Assembly: GCA_964371055.1 (NCBI GenBank) | Contig: CAYJLF010000001.1 | Location: 62,001 to 126,000 of the forward strand | DNA length: 64,000 bases | From: CAYJLF01 sp964371055 | GTDB taxonomy: Bacteria; Eisenbacteria; RBG-16-71-46; CAIMUX01 | Direction of reading: 5' to 3' | In this document: positions 1 to 9,636 of the stretch, piece by piece | Numbering within the stretch: position 1 is the stretch's first letter | Layout of the letters: each line of letters starts with the position of its first letter | Translations under genes and position numbers: made by a program | Notes under the pieces: generated by a model | Seen by the model: only the letters and a program-made list of their open reading frames with translations | Told to the model about the DNA's origin: nothing | Databases searched by the model: none

Positions 1-125
1 GTCTGCGCGAGCTGCAGGCGGCCCTGGACGAGTACCACCGCCTGATCCTGCTGGCGCCCGGAACGCACGCCGCGCGACTCGCCCGCGAGGGGATCGACCG
101 CATCCAGGCGACCGCGGGGAAGTAG
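1..125 (+). CDS. 3' end of a gene of unknown function (partial)
   Basis: An open frame enters from the left edge in frame 3 and stops at TAG 123-125, leaving about 40 residues. The piece is helical and rich in Leu, Ala, Arg and Glu (it begins LRELQAALDEYHRLILLAPG and ends IQATAGK). The spacing Y-LAPG-A-AR looks like the last helix pair of a tetratricopeptide repeat, but one repeat is too little to name a family. Its stop lies 17 bp before a 13-bp tandem repeat array, and it converges on guaB. Confidence 0.45.
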   Translation, partial: LRELQAALDEYHRLILLAPGTHAARLAREGIDRIQATAGK

Positions 126-141
126 CCGGGGTCGTCGCGCT

Positions 142-206
142 GCGGCGTTCTGCCGCGGCGTTCTGCCGGGGCGTTTTGCCGGGGCGTTCTGCCGGGGCGT
201 TTTGCC
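142..206. repeat. 13-bp tandem repeat, five copies
   Basis: Five head-to-tail copies of a 13-bp unit, GCGGCGTTCTGCC or GGGGCGTTTTGCC, start at 142, 155, 168, 181 and 194. Copies differ only at unit position 2 (C/G) and position 8 (C/T). The array fills the gap between two converging genes and ends 7 bp before the guaB stop codon. Confidence 0.9.
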
Positions 207-213
207 GGGCCGG

Positions 214-1707
214 CTACTGCAGCTTGTAGTTCGGGGCTTCCTTCGTGATCACGATGTCGTGGGGATGGCTCTCGCGCACCCCGGCTTCGGTCACCCGCAG
301 GAACTTCGTCTGGGTGCGCAGTTCATCGATGGTGCGTACGCCGCAGTATCCCATCCCGGCCCGGAGCCCCCCGATCAACTGGTAAGCCACCGCGGTCAGG
401 CTCCCCTTGAACGGAACCCGCCCCTCGATTCCCTCGGCCACCAGCTTGCCGTCCCCGACCGGCCCCTCGTATTCGTCCATCTGGAAGTAGCGGTCCCGGC
501 TCCCCTTCTGCATCGCGCCGATCGAACCCATGCCGCGGTACATCTTGTAGGACCGACCCTGGTAGAGGATCGTCTCGCCCGGACTCTCCTCCGTGCCGGC
601 GAAGAGCGATCCGATCATGACGGCCGAGGCGCCGGCCGCGATCGCCTTGGTGATGTCGCCCGAGTAGCGGATGCCGCCGTCGGCGATGATCCGCCGGTCG
701 AAGCGGGCCGCCTCCGCGGCGCAGTCCATGATCGCCGTGACCTGGGGAACTCCGATCCCCGCCACCACGCGCGTAGTACAGATCGCCCCCGGCCCCATCC
801 CGACCTTCACCAGGTCCGCACCGATCTCGCAGAGCTCGCGCGTCCCCTCCGCGGTCGCGACGTTGCCGCAGACCAGGTCGACCTCGGGCGCCAGCCCGCG
901 CACCTTGCCCAGCGTTTCCATCACCTTGACCGAATGGCCGTGCGCGCTGTCGAGAACCAGGATGTCGACACCCTTGCGCAGCAGCTCCTGTACCCGTTCG
1001 GCATAATCGCCCGCGATCCCGATCGCGGCTCCCACGCGCAGGCGGCCATGCCCGTCGACGCAGGCATGGGGGTATTGGATCTTCTTCAGGATGTCCTTGA
1101 CCGTGATCAGGCCGCGCAGGTAACCCTGTTCGTCGACGACCGGCAGCTTCTCGATCCGATGCTGGTGGAGGATCCGCTTGGCGGTCTCCAAGGTCGTGCC
1201 GACCGGCACGGTCACCAAGTTCTCCTTCGTCATGATCTGTTCGATCCGCACGGTCGGATCGGAGATGAAGCGCAGGTCGCGATTGGTCAGGATGCCGACG
1301 AGCCGGCCCTCCTTGGTGATCGGGACGCCCGAGACGCGATAGCGCTCCATGACCGCCAGCGCCTCCCCGACCGGCAGATCGGGAGGGAGCGTGATCGGAT
1401 CGGCGATCATGCCGCTCTCGGAGCGCTTGACCTTGTCGACCTCGTTCGCCTGCTCCTCGATGCTGAGGTTCTTGTGGATGATCCCGACGCCGCCCGCGCG
1501 GGCCAGCGCGATCGCGAGCCTCGACTCGGTGACGGTGTCCATCGCGGCGGAGAAGAGCGGCACGTTGAGTCCGAGGCGAGGCGTGAGATTCACGCGGAGG
1601 TCGACCTCCGACGGCAGCACCTCGGCCCGCGCGGGCCGCAGCAGCACGTCGTCAAAGGTCAAGGCCTGCCCCAGCACCCGCGCACTCGTCGTCTCGTGCT
1701 CCCTCAT
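214..1707 (-). CDS. guaB: IMP dehydrogenase
   Basis: Inosine-5'-monophosphate dehydrogenase oxidises IMP to XMP with NAD+, the committed step of GTP synthesis in the cytosol. The 497-residue product has the family's order: an N-terminal TIM-barrel segment with LTFDDVLLRP, two CBS domains (about residues 95-215), and the catalytic loop GPGAICTTR with the Cys that attacks IMP. The GIRYSGD phosphate-binding turn and the GMGSIGAM flap follow. I chose the ATG at 1707 because GGAGGG lies about 11 bp upstream and the protein then begins MREHETTSARVLGQ, close to normal IMPDH N-termini. A longer frame to 1773 adds only a basic, non-conserved leader. Confidence 0.97.
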   Translation of the reverse strand: MREHETTSARVLGQALTFDDVLLRPARAEVLPSEVDLRVNLTPRLGLNVPLFSAAMDTVTESRLAIALARAGGVGIIHKNLSIEEQANEVDKVKRSESGMIADPITLPPDLPVGEALAVMERYRVSGVPITKEGRLVGILTNRDLRFISDPTVRIEQIMTKENLVTVPVGTTLETAKRILHQHRIEKLPVVDEQGYLRGLITVKDILKKIQYPHACVDGHGRLRVGAAIGIAGDYAERVQELLRKGVDILVLDSAHGHSVKVMETLGKVRGLAPEVDLVCGNVATAEGTRELCEIGADLVKVGMGPGAICTTRVVAGIGVPQVTAIMDCAAEAARFDRRIIADGGIRYSGDITKAIAAGASAVMIGSLFAGTEESPGETILYQGRSYKMYRGMGSIGAMQKGSRDRYFQMDEYEGPVGDGKLVAEGIEGRVPFKGSLTAVAYQLIGGLRAGMGYCGVRTIDELRTQTKFLRVTEAGVRESHPHDIVITKEAPNYKLQ

Positions 1708-1839
1708 GGAGTCCTTCCCTCCGAGCCCGCGGTCCCGCGGGCGTCCGGATCCCGCCGGCCCTCTTGCCGGCATAGAGGAACGGCCGGAGGAGATCCGGCC
1801 GCTCGTCAGCTCCCTGCCCCGCTCGTCGCGGAAGCGGGC

Positions 1840-2619
1840 CTACCTCCCCTCGCGTCCCGACTCCAGTCGAATCCGCGTGTCCTGCTTGCGCTCCCAGAGG
1901 ATTCCCTCGTAGGGCGAGAAATGATAGACCGCTCCCAACCTCGCGCCGAGGAAGCCGTGATTCTGATCGAACAGGTAGTTGAAAAGCTCCTTGTCCGCCG
2001 TGAGGACATAGTGCATCTGCGCCAGCGCCAGCAGGGTGACGTGCCCCGTCAGACGATACTCGGCTTCGCCGCCCAGATAGCCGCCCGGGGAGAGCCCCTT
2101 GTAGCGGCGCTGGGTCCCGGCATCGACAACCGCTCCATCCGGTCCCGTCGTCGGATTCGAATCGCGCAGGCTGCGTCCGTGGTGCTTGTAGTGCCAGCGG
2201 TAGTACCCGACCCCCGTCGAGGCCCGGCAATCGAGTCCCAGGACCGAACCGATTCGCCTGGCCACGCCGATGGTGCCGAAGGTGAAGGTGAGCACCGTGT
2301 CGCCCTGGGCCTTGAAGGCACTCCAGCCGAATCCGGGCTCGCTGGTGCCGATCCACCGGTCGCTGAAGCGATACCGGAAAGCCGCCTGCATCAGAGGCCT
2401 GGCCTTGGCATCCGCGCCGAGATCGCCGCCGAAGAGGTTCAGCATTCCGAAGGTCCCGCCGACGGCACTGAACTGGTTCAGCGATTGGAAGAGGGTTCGC
2501 GGCTGCTCCTGGTCACCGGGCGCGGCGCCCCCGGGGCTTTCCTGGGCCTGCCCTGAACTGCAGGTAAGAATCACGGCGAAGAGAGCCGACGCCATCGTCG
2601 AAACCGAGGACCACCTCAT
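1840..2619 (-). CDS. Outer-membrane beta-barrel protein, unknown function
   Basis: The 259-residue product starts with a signal peptide (MRWSSVSTMASALFAVIL, likely cut after SGQA). Alternating hydrophobic/polar strands follow, rich in Tyr, Phe and Gly (for example GVGYYRWHYKHHG and LGARLGAVYHFSPYEG). This pattern fits a small outer-membrane barrel of the OmpW or OMP_b-brl type, but no family motif is decisive. The ATG at 2619 has AAAGGAG about 9 bp upstream. A sigma-70 promoter at 2714-2742 lies inside the longer alternative frame, so the longer start can be ruled out. The gene reads away from the neighbouring tRNA gene. Confidence 0.75.
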   Translation of the reverse strand: MRWSSVSTMASALFAVILTCSSGQAQESPGGAAPGDQEQPRTLFQSLNQFSAVGGTFGMLNLFGGDLGADAKARPLMQAAFRYRFSDRWIGTSEPGFGWSAFKAQGDTVLTFTFGTIGVARRIGSVLGLDCRASTGVGYYRWHYKHHGRSLRDSNPTTGPDGAVVDAGTQRRYKGLSPGGYLGGEAEYRLTGHVTLLALAQMHYVLTADKELFNYLFDQNHGFLGARLGAVYHFSPYEGILWERKQDTRIRLESGREGR

Positions 2620-2713
2620 GCGCCCATCTCCTTTGGATGGAACCACCCCGCACCCACGTCCGGCCGCTCCCGCGGAGGCTCTGGCCGGCGCGTTTACCCC
2701 GGCTGGTCGCGGC

Positions 2714-2742
2714 AGTATAGTCAAGCCCCGGAAGGGGGTCAA
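2714..2742 (-). promoter_or_regulatory. Sigma-70 promoter of the outer-membrane protein gene
   Basis: On the minus strand, TTGACC (2742-2737) is followed after 17 bp by TATACT (2719-2714). The leader to the ATG at 2619 would be about 90 nt. Confidence 0.75.
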
Positions 2743-2799
2743 GAAACGGGCTGGGCCTCCGGTCCGATCCCGTGGCCCCGGAGCGGACGAACGAGCATC

Positions 2800-2830
2800 T
2801 TGACAACCTCGACGGTCTGGAGCCTATACT
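2800..2830 (+). promoter_or_regulatory. Sigma-70 promoter of the tRNA(CAT) gene
   Basis: A consensus TTGACA (2800-2805) and TATACT (2825-2830) are separated by 19 bp, slightly long. The mature tRNA begins 25 bp after the -10 box. TATACTGCCG is shared with the divergent promoter at 2714-2742. Confidence 0.7.
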
Positions 2831-2854
2831 GCCGATCCACGAACTGTTTTACGT

Positions 2855-2927
2855 GGCGGCGTAGCTCAGTTGGTAGAGCAAGTGAATCATAATCACTGGG
2901 TCCGCGGTTCGAGCCCGTGCGCCGCCA
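2855..2927 (+). tRNA. tRNA with CAT anticodon (elongator Met, or Ile2)
   Basis: The 73 nt fold into a complete cloverleaf. The acceptor stem is GGCGGCG/CGCCGCC with discriminator A, the D arm is GCTC/GAGC, and the anticodon stem is AGTGA/TCACT with loop ATCATAA (anticodon CAT at 2888-2890). The T arm is CGCGG-TTCGAGC-CCGTG. The paired G1-C72 and the lack of three G-C pairs below the anticodon argue against the initiator tRNA. CCA is not encoded. CAT can be elongator tRNA-Met or tRNA-Ile2, whose C34 is changed to lysidine. The next gene, tilS, makes that change, but the primary sequence also resembles elongator Met tRNAs, so identity is open. Confidence 0.95.
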
Positions 2928-3039
2928 CACTTGATCGCGCGCCCGTTCCGGACGGCCATCGACCGGCCCGGCACGGGCGCGCCAGGTCTTCTCCCGATGG
3001 ACCCCCAGGCGGCGAGCCGTTCGTCGGACGGGGAGGCTT

Positions 3040-4074
3040 GTGGACCGCCGGCATTTCCAGCTGAGGGCCCGTTTTCGCCACGCCCTGCGGCGGGCGGGAG
3101 TACCCGACGGCGCCCGGCTCCTCGTCGGCGTCTCCGGCGGTTCCGACTCGGTTGGGCTCCTTTGGCTCCTGGCGGCGGAAGCGCCGGGCCGCGGCTGGTC
3201 GATCACCGTCGGCCACATCGACCACGGTCTGCGGGCGGAATCTGCGGACGACGCCCGCTGGGTCCGCTCGCTCGCGGACGCCCGGGGACTCCCCTGCCTG
3301 GTCCTGCAGGCCCGGCCGGGTGCGGCCGGACCGGGGCGGGGCCGATCGCCCGAAGAACAGGCCCGCCGCTTGCGCCGGCAGGGACTTCGTCGCCTGGCGC
3401 GGCGTTGCGAGGCCGACTGGATCGTTCTCGGGCACACGCGGGATGACCAGGCTGAAACGGTCCTGCTGCACCTTCTGCGCGGCTCCGGGCTGCGAGGCCT
3501 GGCGGGCATCGCGGAACGGAGAGGCCCCTGGCTGCGTCCGCTCCTCGAGATCACCCGCGAGGACCTGCGCGCCCTGCTCCGGGACGCCGGCCAGACCTGG
3601 CTCGAGGACCCGACCAACCGCGAGGAGCGCTTTCTCCGCAACCGGATCCGTCACCGCCTCCTTCCGATCCTGCGGACGGAGTTCCAGCCCGGCATCGACA
3701 CGGTCCTGGCCCACACCGCGACCGCCCTGCGGCAGACGGCGCGCTGGTTGCGGCGCGAGGGCTCCGCGGCCTGGCGGCAGGCATGCCTCGCCGAGGAGCC
3801 GGGCCTGATCCGCCTTGATCGCACGCGGTTGCGTTCGTATCATCCGGCGGTGGTGGAAGAAGTGATGCGGCGGGCGGTTGTGCGGCTGCGCGGCACCTCC
3901 CGGGACCTGGGCCGGTCTCGCGTGACGATTCTTTCGGGTCTGGCCGGCTCGAAGCGGGGCGGCACCTGGCGGCTGGCGGGCGGACTGGAAGCCAGATTCG
4001 ACCGCCACGAAATCTCGCTGACGCATCCAAGTCCGACAGCCTCTCGAGAGGAGGAACCGGGTCCTGAAGATTGA
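3040..4074 (+). CDS. tilS: tRNA(Ile)-lysidine synthase
   Basis: TilS joins lysine to C34 of tRNA-Ile2(CAU) using ATP, so that the tRNA reads AUA and is charged with Ile instead of Met. The 344-residue protein has the PP-loop SGGSDS at residues 32-37, then HIDHGLR, LGHTRDDQAET and the conserved stretch TWLEDPTN with RNRIRHRLLP. The C-terminal part is shorter than in E. coli TilS (about 430 aa), so the distal tRNA-binding domain is probably reduced. Translation starts at GTG 3040 with GGGGAGG just upstream. It follows the CAT tRNA by 112 bp and begins the tilS-hpt-ftsH-folP-cdaA run. Confidence 0.95.
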   Translation: MDRRHFQLRARFRHALRRAGVPDGARLLVGVSGGSDSVGLLWLLAAEAPGRGWSITVGHIDHGLRAESADDARWVRSLADARGLPCLVLQARPGAAGPGRGRSPEEQARRLRRQGLRRLARRCEADWIVLGHTRDDQAETVLLHLLRGSGLRGLAGIAERRGPWLRPLLEITREDLRALLRDAGQTWLEDPTNREERFLRNRIRHRLLPILRTEFQPGIDTVLAHTATALRQTARWLRREGSAAWRQACLAEEPGLIRLDRTRLRSYHPAVVEEVMRRAVVRLRGTSRDLGRSRVTILSGLAGSKRGGTWRLAGGLEARFDRHEISLTHPSPTASREEEPGPED

Positions 4075-4108
4075 CGACCGGCTCGAACTGGACGGCCTGG
4101 AGGCGCGC

Positions 4109-4641
4109 GTGATGTTCACGGGCGAACAGGTGCGTGAACGGATCCGGGAGATCGGCGACCGGTTGCGCGGCCGGCTCGGGGACGAGTGCCCCATCTTCGT
4201 CGGAGTGCTGCACGGCGGCTTCGTTTTCCTGGCGGACCTGATCCGGGCCTACCGGGCCGCGCACGAGATCGATTTCCTGAAGGTGTCGCGCCACGATCCG
4301 TTGAACCGCGAGACGAGCGCGTTGCGCGTCCTGCAGGATCTGCGGGGCGACGTCCGGGGCCGGACGATCGTGGTGGTCGAGGCGATCCGCGCCCACGGCA
4401 CCAAGATCGAGTATGTGGAACGTTTTCTTCGCCTGCACGCCCCGCGCCGCATCGAATACTGCGCGCTGATCGTGCCGGAACACGCCAACCGGTCGATCCC
4501 GGTCCACGAATCGGGGTTCTCGATCGGACGGGAGTATGTGGTCGGATATGGACTCGACCTCTACGAGCGGCACCGCCAGCTCGACTTCATCGCCGCTCTC
4601 GAAACGGGTCCCGAAGGAGCGCCCGGCGCTCGGGGAGTTGC

Positions 4642-4645
<4 letters not shown>
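4109..4645 (+). CDS. hpt: Hypoxanthine phosphoribosyltransferase-like protein with degenerate active site
   Basis: By position (tilS-hpt-ftsH) and overall fold this is the hypoxanthine phosphoribosyltransferase gene, whose product normally makes IMP or GMP from a base and PRPP. Family signatures that remain are VGVLHGGFVFLADLIR and the C-terminal VVGYGLDLYERHRQL. The PRPP loop, normally EDIIDTGxT, reads EAIRAHGTK (residues 91-99), so both catalytic acids after the Glu are gone. The Lys of the usual KPxxR stretch is also missing (VPEHANR). Starts are uncertain: GTG 4109 or ATG 4112 (GGAGG 8 bp before the ATG), or a CTG at 4064 with AGGAGG 9 bp upstream. The CTG start would restore an N-terminus like other HPRTs and overlap tilS. 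The stop overlaps ftsH (ATGA). Confidence 0.85.
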
Positions 4646-6741
<2,096 letters not shown>

Positions 6742-6747
6742 ACCCCG

Positions 6748-7704
6748 ATGGACCCGGCTCTGCGCCGCGGGTGCGTCCTCCGGGCCGGGTCCCATCAGAT
6801 CGAGCTTGGCCGGCGCACGCTCGTCCTGGGAATCCTCAACTGCACTCCCGACTCCTTCTCCGACGGCGGGCGATGGATGGGGCCCGACGACATCGCCGAA
6901 CGTTTGCGGGAGATGGTCGAGGAAGGGGCCGACTGGATCGACGTCGGCGGCGAGAGCACCCGACCGGGAGCGGCCCCGGTCTCGTGCGAGGAGGAGTGGC
7001 GCCGCGTCTACCCCGCCCTCGAAGCCGCGCGACGGATCTGCCCCGATCGACCGGTCTCGATCGACACCACGAAGCTCGAGGTCGCGCGGCGCGCCCTCGA
7101 CCACGGCGCCGTCGTGATCAACGACATCAGCGGGCTGCGATTCGCCCCACAACTCGCCGATCTAGCGGCCCGCGCGGGAGCGGCACTGATTCTCATGCAC
7201 ATGCAGGGCGAGCCGCGCGGCATGCAGGTCGCCCCCCACTACGATGACGCGCCGGCGGAGATCGCCGCGTTCCTGCGCGAGGCCGCGCAGGAGGCCGGCC
7301 GGCGCGGCGTCCCTCCGGATCGGATCGTCGTCGATCCGGGCATCGGCTTCGGCAAGAGCCGGGAGCACAACCTGGAGGCCCTCCGCGCCATTCCCCGCTT
7401 CGCCGAGCTCGGCTATCCGGTCCTGGTCGGCGCGTCCCGCAAGAGCTTCCTGGGACAGATCCTCGACCTGCCGGTCGGGGAACGGGTCGAGGCATCGCTG
7501 GCGGCCCACGTGGCCGCGGTGCTCTTCGGGGCGCACCTCGTCCGCGCGCACGATGTGCGCGCGACCGGGCGGGGCCGGGGGGTGCCGGGGCGCGGCCGGG
7601 GGGGCGCGCCCGGGGGCCGGGGGGGCGCGGGGGGGCCCCCCGCGCCGCCCCCCGGGTGGGCCCCGCGACCGTGCGGGCCGTGCGGGTCGCGGATGCCGTC
7701 CTGA
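6748..7704 (+). CDS. folP: Dihydropteroate synthase with a disrupted C-terminus
   Basis: Dihydropteroate synthase joins p-aminobenzoate to the pterin pyrophosphate in folate synthesis. Residues 1-270 are normal: ILNCTPDSFSDGG, GGESTRPGA, SIDTTK, VINDISG, VDPGIGFGK and VGASRKSFLG. After LVRAHDVRAT (residue 273) the frame runs into a Gly/Arg/Pro-rich tail of about 45 residues. The expected ending (TVRAVRVADAVLNAGA, stop 7716-7718) is found downstream in another frame. A 104-bp G/C tract flanked by GCGACCG repeats causes this. Removing one repeat and the tract gives a normal 288-residue enzyme. The tail is probably dispensable for the barrel, so activity may survive. The gene starts 6 bp after ftsH. 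Confidence 0.93.
   Translation: MDPALRRGCVLRAGSHQIELGRRTLVLGILNCTPDSFSDGGRWMGPDDIAERLREMVEEGADWIDVGGESTRPGAAPVSCEEEWRRVYPALEAARRICPDRPVSIDTTKLEVARRALDHGAVVINDISGLRFAPQLADLAARAGAALILMHMQGEPRGMQVAPHYDDAPAEIAAFLREAAQEAGRRGVPPDRIVVDPGIGFGKSREHNLEALRAIPRFAELGYPVLVGASRKSFLGQILDLPVGERVEASLAAHVAAVLFGAHLVRAHDVRATGRGRGVPGRGRGGAPGGRGGAGGPPAPPPGWAPRPCGPCGSRMPS
7568..7671. repeat. 104-bp G/C tract inserted in folP, flanked by 7-bp direct repeat
   Basis: GCGACCG occurs at 7561-7567 and again at 7665-7671. The 104 bp from 7568 to 7671 contain only three A/T bases, runs of up to seven G, and a perfect inverted repeat at 7625-7645 (10-bp arms around one base). The length is not a multiple of three and shifts the folP frame. 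The tract could be a repeat expansion, a small insertion with target duplication, or an assembly error. Confidence 0.75.
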
Positions 7705-7759
7705 ACGCGGGGGCCTGAACCGCCCCCTCCGCATCCGCCTCGAACCGGTCCGCCCCATC

Positions 7760-7768
7760 TGCTATAGT
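7760..7768 (+). promoter_or_regulatory. Extended -10 promoter before cdaA
   Basis: TGCTATAGT combines a TGN extension with a near-consensus -10 box (7763-7768). No good -35 box is seen 17 bp upstream. The leader to the cdaA ATG would be about 60 nt. Confidence 0.5.
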
Positions 7769-7834
7769 GCCGCCGGCGCCCGGCTCCATCCGCGCGCCGC
7801 GCGAGTCTTTTGCCTCCGGACAGGGAGACGCCGG

Positions 7835-8671
7835 ATGGACATGAGCTGGCTGGAGCGGTTGCCGCAGCCCGGGATGCGCATCGTCCTCGATGTGCTCGAT
7901 ATTCTTCTGGTCGCGGTTCTCTTCTACCACCTGATCATGCTGGTGCGCGGGACCCGCGCCGCCCAGATGTTCTTCGGCCTGGTCACGATCCTGCTGCTCA
8001 ACCTCTTCGCGGAACTGGCGCAGCTCTATGCCCTCAACTGGATCATGACCTCGCTGCGGACGGTCTGGGTGGTGGCCTTCCTCATCATCTTCCAGCCGGA
8101 GCTGCGCAAGGCCCTCCTGCTCATCGGCAACAGCGGTCCCTTCCGGCGCCTCTTTCCCCTGCACGAAACCTCGCATGTCAGCGAGATCGAGGACGCCGTG
8201 GTCAACCTCAGCCGGCGCGGGCTGGGGGCGATCGTGGTGCTCGAACGGAACACCGGCCTGCGCGCGGTCGCCGAGACCGGCACCCTGATGGAGGCGGTCC
8301 TCTCCTCGGAATTGATCGAGACGATCTTCACGCCTCCCTCGCCGCTGCACGACGGCGCGGTCATCGTGCGGGGCAATCAGGTGGTCGCCGCCGGCTGCAT
8401 CCTCCCGCTCAGCTCGAATCCCAGCCTGGAACGCAGCCTCGGGACCCGCCATCGGGCCGCGGTCGGGCTGACGGAGGAGACGGACGCCATCTGTCTGGTG
8501 GTGAGCGAGGAGACGCGCAACATCTCGATGGCGCAGCGGGGCAACCTCATCCGCAACATCGACCCACTCTCGCTGAAGGGGATTCTCTCCCGCTACGCTT
8601 CGGGCGCGGCGGAAGCGGAGGCCGAGACGAGGACCGAGGAAAAGCTGATCAGAACTCCGGCAGACGAGTGA
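7835..8671 (+). CDS. cdaA: Diadenylate cyclase CdaA
   Basis: CdaA makes the second messenger cyclic di-AMP from two ATP at the inner membrane. The 278-residue protein has three hydrophobic segments in the first 95 residues. The DAC domain follows with LHDGAVIV (Asp-Gly-Ala at 173-175) and GTRHRAAVG (Arg-His-Arg at 205-207), the two active-site motifs. A charged tail of about 20 residues ends the protein. ATG 7835 has GGGAG 7-8 bp upstream and its own extended -10 promoter. The usual partners ybbR (cdaR) and glmM do not follow: the next gene is on the other strand and the 3' ends overlap by 23 bp. Confidence 0.95.
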   Translation: MDMSWLERLPQPGMRIVLDVLDILLVAVLFYHLIMLVRGTRAAQMFFGLVTILLLNLFAELAQLYALNWIMTSLRTVWVVAFLIIFQPELRKALLLIGNSGPFRRLFPLHETSHVSEIEDAVVNLSRRGLGAIVVLERNTGLRAVAETGTLMEAVLSSELIETIFTPPSPLHDGAVIVRGNQVVAAGCILPLSSNPSLERSLGTRHRAAVGLTEETDAICLVVSEETRNISMAQRGNLIRNIDPLSLKGILSRYASGAAEAEAETRTEEKLIRTPADE

Positions 8672-9551
8672 CGACGATCCCCTTGAACCGGCCGACCCGC
8701 TCCAGGTAGAGCCGCAGCGGCACACGAACCACTCCGGTCCGTTCGTAGACCCCCGGCAGCGGGCGCGCCGCCGGGTGGATCAGGTTGACCGTGCCCCCCT
8801 CGCGCTCGAGGATGCCGAGGTGGTGGACCATCGTGCCCGCCTTACGTGCCTCGGCCGCGCCGGGGGCGGCCTCGTCGCCGATGAACCATGCGATGTCCCC
8901 GTCCTGCAGGCGGGCCTCGTCGATGCCGCCGGCCGGAAGATAGCGCAGCGTGTCGGGAGGCACCTTGAGAGACCCGGCGGCATCCAGCTGCGACCGGCCG
9001 CACTCGGCTGTGACGTCGGCGCCCCAGATCCCGCTCCGGATCATCTCCTCGGAGTACTCGAGGTGGGCGGGATCGTCGTAGTTCACCCGTCCGTCCTCGA
9101 GGATCGCCCCGGCCACCGAGGCGCCGTAGAAACGGGTGCCGAAGGCGAACTGCACCGCTTCACGCGCGTTGGAGGAGCGGGCCAGTTCGGTCACGCGATA
9201 CATGAAAAGGACGCAGTCGGTCTCGAAGTCCTGGCAGATGCGCCCCTGCTCGACATAGCCGCCCGGATCCCGGCCGTAGCGGTAACCGCTCTTGCCCTGC
9301 TCGAGGAACCAGCGGGCCCAGGCCGCGGTGCGCTCCCCCAGCGACCGGGTCTGCCAGGCCCCCGCGAGCGAGTCGAGGATCGCGCTCTCGACCACGACCG
9401 GATTGTCGAGGTTGTAGCGGACCATCGCCTCGAACCGTTGGAGGAGGGCGTCGGTCTCGTCGGCCCGCGAGGCCGGAGCGATCATGACGGTGACAACCAG
9501 CGCCGCCAACGCGGCGCGGGTCGTCCAGTGTACAGCCGAGGGAAGTCGCAC
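8649..9551 (-). CDS. Exported DUF1460-like (NlpC/P60-type) hydrolase
   Basis: The 300-residue product has a signal peptide (MRLPSAVHWTTRAALAAL, cut near ASRA). Its layout resembles DUF1460: a Cys in FETDCVLFMYRV (Cys113), then NYDDPAHLEYSEEM and DVT, and later LQDGDIAWFIGDE, MVHHLGIL and NLIHPAAR with the likely catalytic His. DUF1460 proteins are periplasmic peptidoglycan-related amidases. Activity here is inferred. I chose GTG 9551 because GGAGG lies 8 bp upstream and because a promoter -10 box (9612-9607) occupies the only ATG further upstream. Confidence 0.8.
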   Translation of the reverse strand: MRLPSAVHWTTRAALAALVVTVMIAPASRADETDALLQRFEAMVRYNLDNPVVVESAILDSLAGAWQTRSLGERTAAWARWFLEQGKSGYRYGRDPGGYVEQGRICQDFETDCVLFMYRVTELARSSNAREAVQFAFGTRFYGASVAGAILEDGRVNYDDPAHLEYSEEMIRSGIWGADVTAECGRSQLDAAGSLKVPPDTLRYLPAGGIDEARLQDGDIAWFIGDEAAPGAAEARKAGTMVHHLGILEREGGTVNLIHPAARPLPGVYERTGVVRVPLRLYLERVGRFKGIVVTRLPEF

Positions 9552-9606
9552 ATCCGGATCCTCCGCCCTGGTTCGAGATCTCGGGCGCGCCTCGCGCCGA
9601 GAGGTC

Positions 9607-9636
9607 ATTGTAGGGAGATCTCGAGCGGAGGGTCAA
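9607..9636 (-). promoter_or_regulatory. Sigma-70 promoter of the DUF1460-like gene
   Basis: TTGACC (9636-9631) and TACAAT (9612-9607) are separated by 18 bp on the minus strand. The start site would fall near 9600, about 50 nt before the GTG at 9551. Confidence 0.75.

Noticed and set aside
202..2556. Long open frame antisense to guaB and the outer-membrane protein gene (784 codons)
   Set aside because: High GC opens mirror frames. Its translation is low in hydrophobic order and rich in Arg, Asp and His, and both genes beneath it are well supported.
2855..2927. Initiator tRNA-fMet
   Set aside because: G1-C72 is paired and the anticodon stem lacks the three G-C pairs of initiators.
7625..7645. 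Inverted repeat in folP as the folP terminator
   Set aside because: It lies upstream of the normal folP C-terminal codons and belongs to the inserted G/C tract.
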